The notes beneath the pieces are model-generated. The model ran no database searches and was not told the DNA's origin. It worked only from the letters and a program-made list of their open reading frames with translations. Positions 12,001-17,740 of a stretch of 39,372 bases of DNA are shown piece after piece. The stretch covers positions 1 to 39,372 of the forward strand of contig VRUI01000047.1 in assembly GCA_019456225.1 (NCBI GenBank), given 5' to 3'. This stretch comes from Planctomycetota bacterium. GTDB lineage: Bacteria; Planctomycetota; Phycisphaerae; Sedimentisphaerales; Anaerohalosphaeraceae. Position 1 is the stretch's first letter. Every line of letters starts with the position of its first letter. The position numbers were made by a program, and so were the translations under genes.

Positions 12001-12097
12001 AGCAAAAAAAGAAGAAGAGGCCAAACGAAAAGCAGAGGAATTAAAAAAGCAAAAACAGGTAAAAGGATTTGTCTTTAAAACTATAATAGCAGCATAA
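2..12097 (+). CDS. Giant TPR/alpha-solenoid repeat protein (5' end outside window)
   Basis: The frame is open from base 2, so this is the 3' part of a longer gene; the GTG at 143 is internal and should not be read as the start. At least about 4030 residues are visible. The first ~400 residues show classic tetratricopeptide spacing (for example helices around LAQNYRNTARYADAKRIYWK and around YEIAKLEEMAGRWQDAI). The C-terminal half consists of four copies of a ~610-residue unit (listed separately), and the last ~90 residues are a charged coiled coil rich in Lys and Glu. No catalytic motif was recognised. The stop is 17 bases before the next start, and the MoxR/DUF58/VWA genes follow on the same strand, so it probably works with them, perhaps as an envelope scaffold or substrate-binding solenoid. 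That role is inferred. Any signal peptide would lie upstream of the window. Confidence 0.85.
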   Translation, partial: SQNYQWHEAAETAEKLFASKGGSNSQNAKKLVTLYRKSLQTDKAIKWVNRWKELSPGSTTPWMVHADILYANGKSTESINTLRIAVRKFDANEELLTKLAQNYRNTARYADAKRIYWKMYENSESISDKLTWVEQLASIARETGTLNTLTEQFKQRKQQDRISVLPRLALARIYNRSEDYELRRRELIEVSRLKPDDISVIYEIAKLEEMAGRWQDAITTLKKAKEFDTTTKTDYKIARLHMEYGNEEQGIKMLLDLAGGYDADPRQAESLADMLIMGGYPKMAVKYLDEIIAKYPADWRIKYLRAIALEEQDKVTEAVEIYLSLLGEDTEIKLGKSKQNNPYAAQAHYFVELKRIVPPRAVDFWMNMNYSHMAYSYMQQRNHYRGPSMSARQPLIQIPQTLEMLKSFSVVHILSIKSYLDEDEGKQIGEKLSEAGISNAELFAELTLDGNNYFNQNTAMIQLLEKYPDHEIPLALSAWMGHQMIDPNLCLRQINKFKKSYPFLAAIAGIKYYSIADEKDEKILAESFKMLGSIEKPTLMGVQLLIQSAQRFMNDNSDENKSAQKKLCSLLIDWSEKYVDTQNQSYMPQYIFSTISQLAIKGGDYEMFAELINKELARFKKKAAKAGPQNINIYSGGYGSVTVFGSGRHGNNLFIPLTFPPMQLPGYPNYLLQLLAGMNNDHYIRQMNLDLDELVKIADKIEDPLLRVYLYHSTGKTEEEEKLFTKLAKDSPKDGAVTMYKAARAFSKEQFHIAVTAIDTIRKSTGNRKIKQGYDKVLASAAVSFFSLGAEEQAKKCTDEEQAKIKELGQKALLRLRKSTLASNQKAQLSEAMRTLGLAKEANKMDKLIAAAAATSHAPAPSYSGGIMPSRNMSYDQAKIEKLIASGKTDEAFKKLKKFFEGHAKNDLMNMGNNSYYQVRNPKQYLQQRSLLKEMVAVCKPKNNTSSRVWQVYAKVCEYLDQTEELKKAWAKVLELKPKDPQANLYAAMYALDDDPNTAADHIKKIRKNRIPMMLQSLDAMFNYSHENYKMRFTACKLAIALLKHPGIDGRTDLSYSSRVLQHMEGSLYIRTQNKSFNINGIFTKAQKLDPDSQKIWDEREKLFKELLDILYEIPSVCDRAYICKIRLARSRGTYDNNKAIAMAEETLKRYKFAQQRHSYSNSMNSTAPISACEILLEKALKDGNVDEKCAEIVEILKKNRNTNHARQFKALVKLYTVSAEEFGEAAAKYGQQFPYSYQSVIVSDKQGYKHTFIIAGKRKDIDQTSFICKLLQNKSKRYNMNIQYNDLTVLAQQVLKDKGADKAEEFVEKVSTALTTTADKRKAYCDKNYNPNQSHQQGTKNYMVYTYYNFLNYLTNNNDPDLTRIVFGHIKYIPRLHMDRVRNISSRIYSVIRSSDTNKSKELIVKIGLVGTPEEMIFTPYVRNSEPYLTINSYIVNRLRGSSSYKKRFVEALGKCPDSFGKKLVLAVVERNNSKAHSALKENFEAIKKLSAKKQSDLISFIRETTGAIKGLGDIDKDPDEVDKWYASIVNKAISEELESFMKMTPAKLFTNNMHESRFHDMVAKIAITVIHDPNSFDKLMARADEMYKKGIRRRSFSKIQGHYRNTFIERYIDRSSNQKSPAVCKFYVDIIRKKGCTLREINDYRIRRLFEGHIRQNRDSYKPGDNKKAFTSLVNFVGQVYGNKNATIGFGTTLRSYVFDYYRTTDDFTKVVTMLEGLKKESKYPVIVDELIINAKNRWSERERDKDKQKKLYDDVYKYYLAILSDEELSAPWRFAVHYNMKGYIRSKEGKLAFTLKAMDVLIKYMQAGNCQYYQVYRISENIMNSYISVAHTEEWKTKANQYIELYFQVWSKMQKSSSRSSSNDNLIFKLLRLHFEANGGEKPDVVDRLVRVSGGNLWKTPEIYAIMVNYGQHDRARKALVNNKHTWNLSSSSNTIRMTKEFEAKSDAFIDSFDNPEDALFAKITMWLRSDSGSNLKIKMKDRVIQLAKDYLELVESKSSQGNISINSDLVMQRLLAYDYVYPVLRKRIFKLCKDKDILASMANDNSKLKSYNQALATAYFNICSAEGNVEPLIKTIEKMGVYCTPNGRYRYEVTSWVRTWTRSIYDKIRSKGVKSTKQLTACSKLFEATFNESLKLGRNYRGNLSLGNLGRSYGTIALASGEFDKFEKTISKLNKQDMNDVKGYVNLSSLLSEYRQLSRYATLDPVLLSKSLANMHKSEYFKNDFKNQGIGVTTSIYSHMKQRYSIDIKYLIKCVEKENKYIKPIDAGYLYFAAKDPAKAIAACSKGIKEAKTDLEKTSLLIDMATYSVKSDPNSYEQCWNDIQPYKDRLDQRLKEKYNNTFRGKISEAVKKLNDIANNIKTGKNLIDMLNDDKLTLTERLTVYSSMAHRTNQLKDRDNDAILNAIMDTHLKFMQDGDLDFALPYSISNHFVMDFANLQHTDKWKEKANQFMDLFFQHWEKRQKSRHRIATNGPIVFKYLRLHFAANGQGKPEVIDHAQKMSGGGLWRIPDTYAMMVQYGQQDRACEALMKHKHLIFTGSNNFFKMSPEFEAKAAAFIDSFEKPEAALVAKLAMWVINDETKDNQHEKLKLKRNERLIQLAKDYLELTTGEDGKIKTNATYDSVFLHLLAQQHVRPIIKERIFKLFKGQDFFALMTKADNNSKRNYYLALSNVYFRICIEEGNAKPLTDTIAKMMDYCTQDNNRNYSKVTGWVRNWIQPFYDSFIRDKELKEKYLTSVYQIYHATFISAEKIERNYRGNLSLSDIATYYRVLAMAEGKMDEFLKSVSKLNDRDKRDIDYYIRLSKMLRDFRSGSIINKITPAKFSKGISDICASEVYKAELKKAGVGEILSVYYYLQQNHRYDIKYLVKCLDGENKYLKPIDAGYLYFNAKDTKKAIAACDKGIKEATTDLEKTALIIDKATYSMNSDPDSFEQAWKEIQPYKDNLDSRLKQRFDTAFSKIAEDHKKRLLLISKKITTEKAFVEAVTDEKLSLSERLTIYQKVRSGGYDFRIHNKEATGHVVMDMQLKYMQQDNLDLKLVYKASINFIEDYITLEHTDKWKEKANQYLELFYQRWVEMQKSSDSFSTSKYLIFRYLMLHFEANGVEKPEVLDYALKISDDTLWKIPETYAIMVNCGLYDMARKTLLDNRQKLHSHSYQILKMTPELEAKSAAFIESFESPADALFAKLVMWTQRDDTKDALYEKLNLKQDERIVRLATDYLEVTTNPDGSIQSDDNLKRLFMHLLASYGSTYPILKERVIKLAEGQDFLAQISKNRDSRLRAYYQYLAQAYFTYCVEEGNAKPMVDTMAKMEGYLKPGDGAYTSVVSYVHNWMHQLVGNFYNTDEIPEKQLTALYQICHAAFNNTTKHEMNRHFGSLTGYYADMSMVEGKMDVFLKSISELSSQDMREVANSIKLNTLLENFCKHGVLNKIPPARFSKGISEICGSELYKAELQKNAIGEIESIYLHLNEEYKYGINYLVKCLEGDKKYLKPVDAAFLYYHAKDMEKCIAACDKGIKEAKTDLEKAALIIDKATYSMNSDPDSFEQAWKEIQPYKAKLSKKQTERFNTLFKEKITQTEKQPVEPKKTAARLSKEMTVAKHLLGFLKDNKISELKRLAQYRNLPKEIKYLNAEDTLHGVMDLNLQYLEQDNTEFSEEYKKTLCFVEGYIKLEHTEKWKEKARRYQRLINEKYLKSNSRSSFIHGVFALNLLRLHFEVNGSENLNGAEDILVMSKGSLWRTPETYAIMVKYGQQDRAHKELVAQKSPWVFHWGYTFSMTPEFETKAEAFIKSFEKPDDKFNAALAMWLRDDGNGKLKLSRQARIASILEEAKKPASKPEILKNIQKAASLYWGHVNDPDKDMMMCEIAIAAAQKPLDRARLLIQKANLAKKMNKKDVVEAAWREIQAIKDKIVDKKLIEEYNKVFAEQIKKQASEQENNSEASREDKIKAVNARLRELAEQMNEKAKEGAEVEARMKSISEDVHRTLNDINRKVDEDKAKKEEEAKRKAEELKKQKQVKGFVFKTIIAA
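5398..7060 (+). repeat. Unit 1 of the ~610-residue protein repeat
   Basis: First of four homologous units in the giant TPR protein. Anchor motifs are HTEEWKTKANQY (from 5501), SGGNLWKTPEIYAIMVNYG (from about 5686) and DAGYLYFAAKDPAKAIAAC, ending near YKDRLDQRLKEKY. Limits are approximate. Confidence 0.8.
7228..8890 (+). repeat. Unit 2 of the ~610-residue protein repeat
   Basis: Second unit. The HTDKWKEKANQF anchor lies 1829 bases after its counterpart in unit 1. It carries SGGGLWRIPDTYAMMVQYG and ends with a segment (8760-8843) that is identical at DNA level to one in unit 3. Confidence 0.8.
9077..10730 (+). repeat. Unit 3 of the ~610-residue protein repeat
   Basis: Third unit. Its HTDKWKEKANQY anchor lies about 1849 bases after that of unit 2. 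It ends with DAAFLYYHAKDMEKCIAAC and the 84-base block (10596-10679) shared with unit 2. Confidence 0.8.
10925..11790 (+). repeat. Unit 4 of the ~610-residue protein repeat, internally shortened
   Basis: Fourth unit. It begins like the others (HTEKWKEKARRY, then SKGSLWRTPETYAIMVKYG) but about 260 residues of the middle are missing. The terminal helices (LDRARLLIQKANLAKKMNKK) follow directly, and then the C-terminal coiled coil. Confidence 0.7.
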
Positions 12098-12114
12098 TAG
12101 AAAGGGACAGGATT

Positions 12115-13752
12115 ATGAAGCAACACGAAAACATTAAACATTTTCTTCATTCGGTACGGGATCGTCTTAACAAAGCACTGCTGTTTCGCACGGTTCAATG
12201 GTCGTTTTTGGGTACAGGTATTGCCCTGCTTCTCATAGCGAGCGTGTTTATAATCTTCGGCAGAGCAGTACCGACGTGGATTTATTTCACGGGTCTGCTA
12301 TGCACCGCGGTCGCGATCCTTGCCGTTTGGGCGATCAAACGTTTCGATCTCGCCGGAGCATGCCATTTCGCCGACAACTTCTTTGATCTCCATGACGGTG
12401 TGGTATCCTTTACGAAGTTTGAATCACAAGGAAGAGATAGCGGTTTTTACGAACTTCAGGCCGACCAGGTAGAAGACTGTGTAAACCATTCCGATAACCC
12501 CGCACATATCCCGCTGGGACTTTCGCGGCGAGTTTGCACGATCGCACTTGCACTGATGATCGCCGCACTTTCGATGGGTTTTATCGACGACAGCGATGCC
12601 GTTAAGGAGCGAAGACTGCAGGAAGAGCTAACCCTCTCAAAGACTGAGCAGGTAAACGCTGAGCTTAGAAAAGAACTCGAAGACGTTCTAAAGGGCCTGG
12701 AAAAAGAACAGGCCGAGGATCCCGATGCAAAGAAACAGCTTAATGACCTGAAAAGAATGGTCAAGGAGCTAAAGATCACCGAAGATCAGAAGAAGGCACT
12801 AAGCCAATACGCAAAGCTCGAACGCGAACTGCACAAAATGCTAAACAGCGCACAGCAGCGAAAAGACGAACTACTGCTGGACAGGGTCGGGGAAAAGCTT
12901 AAAAGTATCAGAGACGGCCGACAGCTTGGAAATAAGCTCTCCAAGAAAGATTACAAAGCTGCTGCCGAAGAACTGAAAAAACTCAAACTAAAGTTCGATA
13001 AAAAGGGCAGCAAGGAAGAAAAAAAGAAATTAGCAAAGCTAAAAAACATTTCGCAGCAGATGGCAGCGGCAGCGGAGTCTTCACTGTCAAAAATGTCGGG
13101 AAAAAACAACGAAAGCCAATCGCCTGACAATATTAGCAAGATGAGCAAAAGCGGAAAATGCACCCCGCAGGAAAGCTCGTCGGAGAAGTCAGACTCGCAA
13201 AAAAGTCTGGCCCAGAAAATGGCAGAGTTGAAAGAGGCTACCGAGAATTACAAGAAGAGCCAATGCGAAATGGGCTCCGAAGAGGCCAATGCAAAAATGG
13301 GTAAACTAGGCGATGCACTGTCTAAGCTTGGAAGCAAACGCTTGATGCAGATGAAAATGAAATCGCTGTCGAAAAAACTCGGTCAGTGCCAGGGCTTTAT
13401 GACCGGTGGAAAAGGCAAGAGTCTTGCCGCATGCATCAGCCAAATGGAAAGCCCGGATGCCGGCGGTAAAGGGATTGGAATGGGCACGTCCAACAAAACG
13501 TCAAGCGAAAAAACCCCGGACAACGACAATGGCAACATAACATCCATCGAGGGTATTAAAGGCGATGGCCCCTCGGAGGTCACCACTGAAGAAGCAAACT
13601 CCGGTACCGGCAGTGCATCGAATGCAGCCGCCAGGCGTCAGCTCCAATACCGAAAACAGGCAGAAGCGTATATTCAAAGACAAGACGTTCCCTCTGAAGT
13701 TAAACAGGGAGTAAAACATTATTTCGAAAATATTCACCAAACAGAAAACTAA
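12115..13752 (+). CDS. Membrane-anchored coiled-coil protein of a MoxR operon (DUF4175-like)
   Basis: A 545-residue protein with predicted membrane helices near residues 29-48, 54-73 and 137-157. A long Lys/Glu-rich coiled coil follows (about 165-350), then a low-complexity Ser/Lys/Gly stretch, then a conserved-looking tail (RRQLQYRKQAEAYI, ending at a short YF-containing helix). The layout resembles the DUF4175-type proteins found beside MoxR and VWA genes in Planctomycetota; I base this on architecture and position, not on a search. The ATG at 12115 has AGGGACAGG just upstream, and only 17 bases separate it from the preceding stop. It probably tethers or contacts the solenoid and VWA partners in the envelope. 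No enzymatic motif was seen. Confidence 0.7.
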   Translation: MKQHENIKHFLHSVRDRLNKALLFRTVQWSFLGTGIALLLIASVFIIFGRAVPTWIYFTGLLCTAVAILAVWAIKRFDLAGACHFADNFFDLHDGVVSFTKFESQGRDSGFYELQADQVEDCVNHSDNPAHIPLGLSRRVCTIALALMIAALSMGFIDDSDAVKERRLQEELTLSKTEQVNAELRKELEDVLKGLEKEQAEDPDAKKQLNDLKRMVKELKITEDQKKALSQYAKLERELHKMLNSAQQRKDELLLDRVGEKLKSIRDGRQLGNKLSKKDYKAAAEELKKLKLKFDKKGSKEEKKKLAKLKNISQQMAAAAESSLSKMSGKNNESQSPDNISKMSKSGKCTPQESSSEKSDSQKSLAQKMAELKEATENYKKSQCEMGSEEANAKMGKLGDALSKLGSKRLMQMKMKSLSKKLGQCQGFMTGGKGKSLAACISQMESPDAGGKGIGMGTSNKTSSEKTPDNDNGNITSIEGIKGDGPSEVTTEEANSGTGSASNAAARRQLQYRKQAEAYIQRQDVPSEVKQGVKHYFENIHQTEN

Positions 13753-13791
13753 AGGCATTCAAATAATTTGTAACCGAGAGGAATTTGTTTA

Positions 13792-14781
13792 ATGGAATTT
13801 AATACTCAAGAGGCACAAGCAGCGGCAGCACAGTTTCGTGAAACGTTCAACCGTATCAAGAGCGAAATTCAGAAATTCATGGTAGGACAGGAAGACATTA
13901 TAGACCATGTAATGATCTCAGCAATATGCGGCGGAAACGTACTGCTCGAGGGCGTTCCCGGTCTTGGGAAAACCGCTCTCGTCCATACATTTGCGCAAAC
14001 GCTTTCACTGAAATTCAGCAGGATACAATTCACACCTGACCTGCTTCCGGCTGACGTGGTAGGCACAAACATCCTCATCGAAAAAGGCGGCGAGAAGGTT
14101 TTCCAGTTCCAGCGGGGACCGGTATTCTGCAATATTCTCCTTGCCGACGAGATCAACCGCGCGACGCCAAAGACCCAGTCTGCCCTGCTGGAAACAATGC
14201 AGGAAAGAGCCGTCACCGTCGCCGGCACTACTTACCCCCTCGACAAGCCATTCTTTCTGATGGCGACACAAAACCCGATCGAGCAGGACGGTACGTACCC
14301 CTTGCCCGAAGCTCAGCTTGACCGTTTCTTCTTTAAATTGTATGTAAAGCTGCCAAACCACGAGGAATTTTCCGAGATACTCTACAGAACCAGCGGGCTC
14401 ATACAACCGCAGATAAACCAGGTTGCCAAGGGCGAAGACATCCTAGACATGGGCAAAACGTCGTGTCAGATACCTATCGAGGAAAGTATACAGGACTATC
14501 TGATCAAAGCCGTCCGCAATACACATCCCGAAAATAACGAGAGTCCAGAGATGGTCAAGAAATACGTCCGCAACGGAGCGTCGCCAAGAGCGGCACAGAC
14601 CATCCTCGCAGGTTCGAGAGTGCGTGCCCTGCTCAAAGGCCGCTACCACGTAGCACGCGAAGACATTAACGCCCTTGCAGTCCCTGCGATGCGTCACCGT
14701 CTGGTCCTGAGCTTCGAAGGCGAAGCAGACGGAATCAGCCCCGACCAGATCATAGAAGACGTTCTAAGCAAAATTAACTAA
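13792..14781 (+). CDS. MoxR-family AAA+ ATPase
   Basis: A 329-residue AAA+ protein of the MoxR branch, a class of chaperone-like ATPases that work with VWA-domain partners to mature or remodel protein complexes. Visible motifs are Walker A GVPGLGKT (residues 54-61), the MoxR signature FTPDLLPADVVG (80-91), Walker B ILLADEIN with D119-E120, a sensor-1 region with ATQNP, and EAQLDRFFF. The lid domain follows, containing GASPRAAQ. Length is normal for the family. The start ATG has GAGAGG about ten bases upstream. It sits between the coiled-coil membrane protein and DUF58, the usual MoxR-DUF58-VWA order, so it is very likely the motor of this operon. The substrate is unknown. Confidence 0.95.
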   Translation: MEFNTQEAQAAAAQFRETFNRIKSEIQKFMVGQEDIIDHVMISAICGGNVLLEGVPGLGKTALVHTFAQTLSLKFSRIQFTPDLLPADVVGTNILIEKGGEKVFQFQRGPVFCNILLADEINRATPKTQSALLETMQERAVTVAGTTYPLDKPFFLMATQNPIEQDGTYPLPEAQLDRFFFKLYVKLPNHEEFSEILYRTSGLIQPQINQVAKGEDILDMGKTSCQIPIEESIQDYLIKAVRNTHPENNESPEMVKKYVRNGASPRAAQTILAGSRVRALLKGRYHVAREDINALAVPAMRHRLVLSFEGEADGISPDQIIEDVLSKIN

Positions 14782-14804
14782 AGACTAAAAACCAGAGACT
14801 AATT

Positions 14805-15677
14805 ATGAGCGAACTTCTGACAGACGCGGCATTTATACGAAGACTGGAAAGCCTCTGGCTCCTTGCCCGTAAGGTGCTCAGCGGCTCTCTCCAATCGGAC
14901 CGCAAGAGCATCAAAAAAGGCAGCGGGATAACCTTTGCCGATTATTCCGAATATTCCCTCGGCGACGATTACCGTTCGATAGACTGGCGGGTTTATGCAA
15001 GGCTCGGCACGCTGATGGTCAAACTTTTCGAGCGTGAAGAAGATGTCACGATCTATTTCCTGCTCGACGCGAGCAAAAGCATGGAGAAAAAATTCCTCCT
15101 CGCCCGCCAGCTAACCGCGGCACTGGGTTACATCGGTCTGAACATTCTCGACCGCGTAGTAATTTACGGTCTCGCCGACGAACTGGCCACGATAATGCCA
15201 AAGAGCCAGGGACGAGGTAAAGCTTTAACAATGCTAAAGGCCCTGGAAAACGCAAAAACCTTCGGCAAGGATTCCGATTTCACCACCTGCTGCAAACAAC
15301 TCCAGGCCCGCCACAGACAACGCGGAGTGGTCATCATCGCAAGCGACTTTTTGTTCCCGCAGGGTTACGAAGACGGCCTGAAACTCCTGAAATGGTGCAA
15401 TCATGACATCTTCTGCATGCAGGTGATGGACAAGACCGACCTTACGAGCAATCTTCGCGGCGACGTCGATCTGCATTGCGTAGAATCCGATCGCAACATG
15501 AAAATCACTGTCACGCCATCGCTGTCGGCCCGTTACGAAGCGACGATCAAACAGTACAACGAAGACTTCCAAAGATATTGCGCAAGGCAGGGAATCGGCT
15601 CCATCTACACAACCACAGACACACGGTTCGATGACATCATACAGAAAGTACTTCGCAGGGGAGGATTGGTAGCTTGA
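14805..15677 (+). CDS. DUF58 domain protein (VWA-like)
   Basis: A 290-residue protein with the typical DUF58 core: GSGITFADYSEYSLGDDYRS, then IDWRVYARLGTLMVKLFERE, leading to a VWA-like strand with LLDASKSM, a DxSxS metal-site motif. DUF58 proteins are almost always encoded next to moxR and are thought to be its direct partners. No membrane helix is evident. Its start is 23 bases after the moxR stop. Its TGA overlaps the TTG start of the next gene (TTGA), which suggests translational coupling. Confidence 0.93.
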   Translation: MSELLTDAAFIRRLESLWLLARKVLSGSLQSDRKSIKKGSGITFADYSEYSLGDDYRSIDWRVYARLGTLMVKLFEREEDVTIYFLLDASKSMEKKFLLARQLTAALGYIGLNILDRVVIYGLADELATIMPKSQGRGKALTMLKALENAKTFGKDSDFTTCCKQLQARHRQRGVVIIASDFLFPQGYEDGLKLLKWCNHDIFCMQVMDKTDLTSNLRGDVDLHCVESDRNMKITVTPSLSARYEATIKQYNEDFQRYCARQGIGSIYTTTDTRFDDIIQKVLRRGGLVA

Positions 15678-17686
15678 GTTTTCTACAACCATTATTCTTC
15701 TGGGCGTCTGCACTTATCATACCATTGGCGGCGATCTATTTCCTTAAGGTTCGTCCGCGCAGAGACACAACAACGGCGATTTTTCTCTGGCAGAAAATCT
15801 ATCAGCAGAAACAGGCGTCGAGCCTGCTTAACCGTCTGCGTGACCTGCTGAGCCTGCTGTTGCTGATTCTTGCATTTATGCTGCTAACCTTTGCGATGGC
15901 CAAACCGCATTTTGTCTCCGAGGACGGAAACGATCTTCTCATACTTATTGATAACAGCGCATCGATGGCTGCCAAGTCAAAGACAGATTCCAAAACCCGC
16001 CTCCAGCAAGCGTGCAAACAGGCGAGGGATATCGTAACCGGTTTAGGTGCCGGCAAACGCGCCGCAATCGCAACCGTCGCCGATCAGATCGACTACAAGT
16101 CATATCTAAGCGACAACTCAAAACAGCTTGTCCGCGCGATCAACGAAATTGAACAAACCGAAATCGCTTTCAACATCGAGGCCCTCGAAAAAGCATCCGG
16201 CAGCCTCGGCTCACAAAAGAGCTCTCGCGTAATCCTCATCAGTGATGCAGCTGCCTTTACCGTCGATACGATAGTCAATGGCGAAACACTGTCGCTGATC
16301 GAACAGGACAAAAGCAGTGACGATCCAAACAGCACCGATAAACCTGCTATTGACGATAAGACTAAAAAACCCGATCGTCAACTCCCTGGCGGCATTGAGC
16401 TTGTCAAGATCGGCTCGGAGGCGGAAAATGTCGGCATAGTATCCTGCGACCTTCAGGAAGTTGTTACCGAAAACGGCAAGATGAGCTTCTATTGCCGCCT
16501 TGCAAACTCTGGCGAGAAAACCATCGAAGCGGACCTGCTGCTGTATCATATGGACAAGGACGAATCGGCGGAACAATTACGTCGACTCGAACAGGGTCAA
16601 TTCGATAAAGTGCCTGGAAGGCTTATAAAGGCAATGCCGGCCACGATAACCCCGGGCCTCAATGATCCGATGTTTTTCCATCTCGCCGACAATCTTCCGG
16701 GAAGATACATCGTCCTGCTCGACCATTCCGACGCAACGGCTGCCGACAACGTGGCATATCTGACCATCGGCGATCGAGACCCGATCCGCATAGGAGTACT
16801 CAACCAGGACAGGTTCTTCTTCGAGCACAGCATACAGGCATTCTCCCAGAGTACCGGTCTCATTGAACTTAAGCGTCTTTCAACGACCGACGGCGACGAC
16901 GCGACCGAAATTTTCCTCGCCGAAGGCAATATTACGCCGGAGCAGATTGCCGGTTATGAAACTTCGTCCGGCAAACGTAAATTCGCCGCGATTATTTTCA
17001 ATCCCGCCGGTGAATCGGACTGCTGGACGCTGACGGAGAATACATTAAACGCCGACGAGATAGTCCCGAAACTCATCGACAAGGATCACCCTGCCATCCG
17101 CTACTACGATCCTACGGTAATCCCATTCTACGGTGCAAAGGAACTGATACTGCCGCCCGAAGGCCAGGTTATCCTGGAAACAGACACCGGCGTAGCACTG
17201 ATCTGGCGGGTTAACAGTCCCGACAAGGACATTATCGTTGTAAACATCGACCCGTCGCAGGGCGAGTTCTACTACAGCCCATTCTTCCCGGTAATGGTAT
17301 ACAGAATGGCACTGACACTGGCCGGCCGCGAAAAGATCGCAGTCTCAACATGCTCGACAAACGATTCTTTACCCGAGCATATTAGAAAGACGGCAGACCC
17401 CATCGCAATGACCACCCCGCTGTCATATACAACCGAGTCGCTGCAGCCTCAGAATTTACCGGCACTTACTACCGCAGGTTTTTACACGCTTAACCAGCGT
17501 AACCAGGCAACAGACATTTCCTGCAGCCTGCTGAATACAAAAGAAACCCTGTTAAATGATTCGATACTAAAATCGGACGCCGGGCCAATAAGAAAGGGTC
17601 ATTCGCCGTCATACTGGCTTACCCTGCTGGCACTTGCAATAGTCGCTACCGAAAGCATACTCTACCATCGAAGAAAGGTCGGGTGA
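15674..17686 (+). CDS. BatA-like VWA membrane protein
   Basis: A 670-residue protein. The N-terminus has the BatA pattern: a membrane helix at about 6-24 followed by KVRPRRDTTTAIFLW, a second helix at about 57-76, then a VWA domain whose metal site reads DNSAS (residues 93-97). A long extracytoplasmic region follows and a last membrane helix lies near the C-terminus (LTLLALAIVATESILY). The start is TTG at 15674, overlapping the DUF58 stop by four bases, with GGGGAGG at 15658-15664 as a strong ribosome binding site. Within the operon it is a probable client or effector of the MoxR-DUF58 pair at the membrane. Confidence 0.88.
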   Translation: MSFLQPLFFWASALIIPLAAIYFLKVRPRRDTTTAIFLWQKIYQQKQASSLLNRLRDLLSLLLLILAFMLLTFAMAKPHFVSEDGNDLLILIDNSASMAAKSKTDSKTRLQQACKQARDIVTGLGAGKRAAIATVADQIDYKSYLSDNSKQLVRAINEIEQTEIAFNIEALEKASGSLGSQKSSRVILISDAAAFTVDTIVNGETLSLIEQDKSSDDPNSTDKPAIDDKTKKPDRQLPGGIELVKIGSEAENVGIVSCDLQEVVTENGKMSFYCRLANSGEKTIEADLLLYHMDKDESAEQLRRLEQGQFDKVPGRLIKAMPATITPGLNDPMFFHLADNLPGRYIVLLDHSDATAADNVAYLTIGDRDPIRIGVLNQDRFFFEHSIQAFSQSTGLIELKRLSTTDGDDATEIFLAEGNITPEQIAGYETSSGKRKFAAIIFNPAGESDCWTLTENTLNADEIVPKLIDKDHPAIRYYDPTVIPFYGAKELILPPEGQVILETDTGVALIWRVNSPDKDIIVVNIDPSQGEFYYSPFFPVMVYRMALTLAGREKIAVSTCSTNDSLPEHIRKTADPIAMTTPLSYTTESLQPQNLPALTTAGFYTLNQRNQATDISCSLLNTKETLLNDSILKSDAGPIRKGHSPSYWLTLLALAIVATESILYHRRKVG

Positions 17687-17740
17687 CCGGTTTGCGATTT
17701 AATAATTTGATAAAATCTCATAAGAGGCTTGCAATATAAT

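Noticed and set aside
17729-17731. TTG start for the last VWA gene
   Set aside because: It lies one base from the GAGG that must serve as ribosome binding site; ATG 17741 is better placed.
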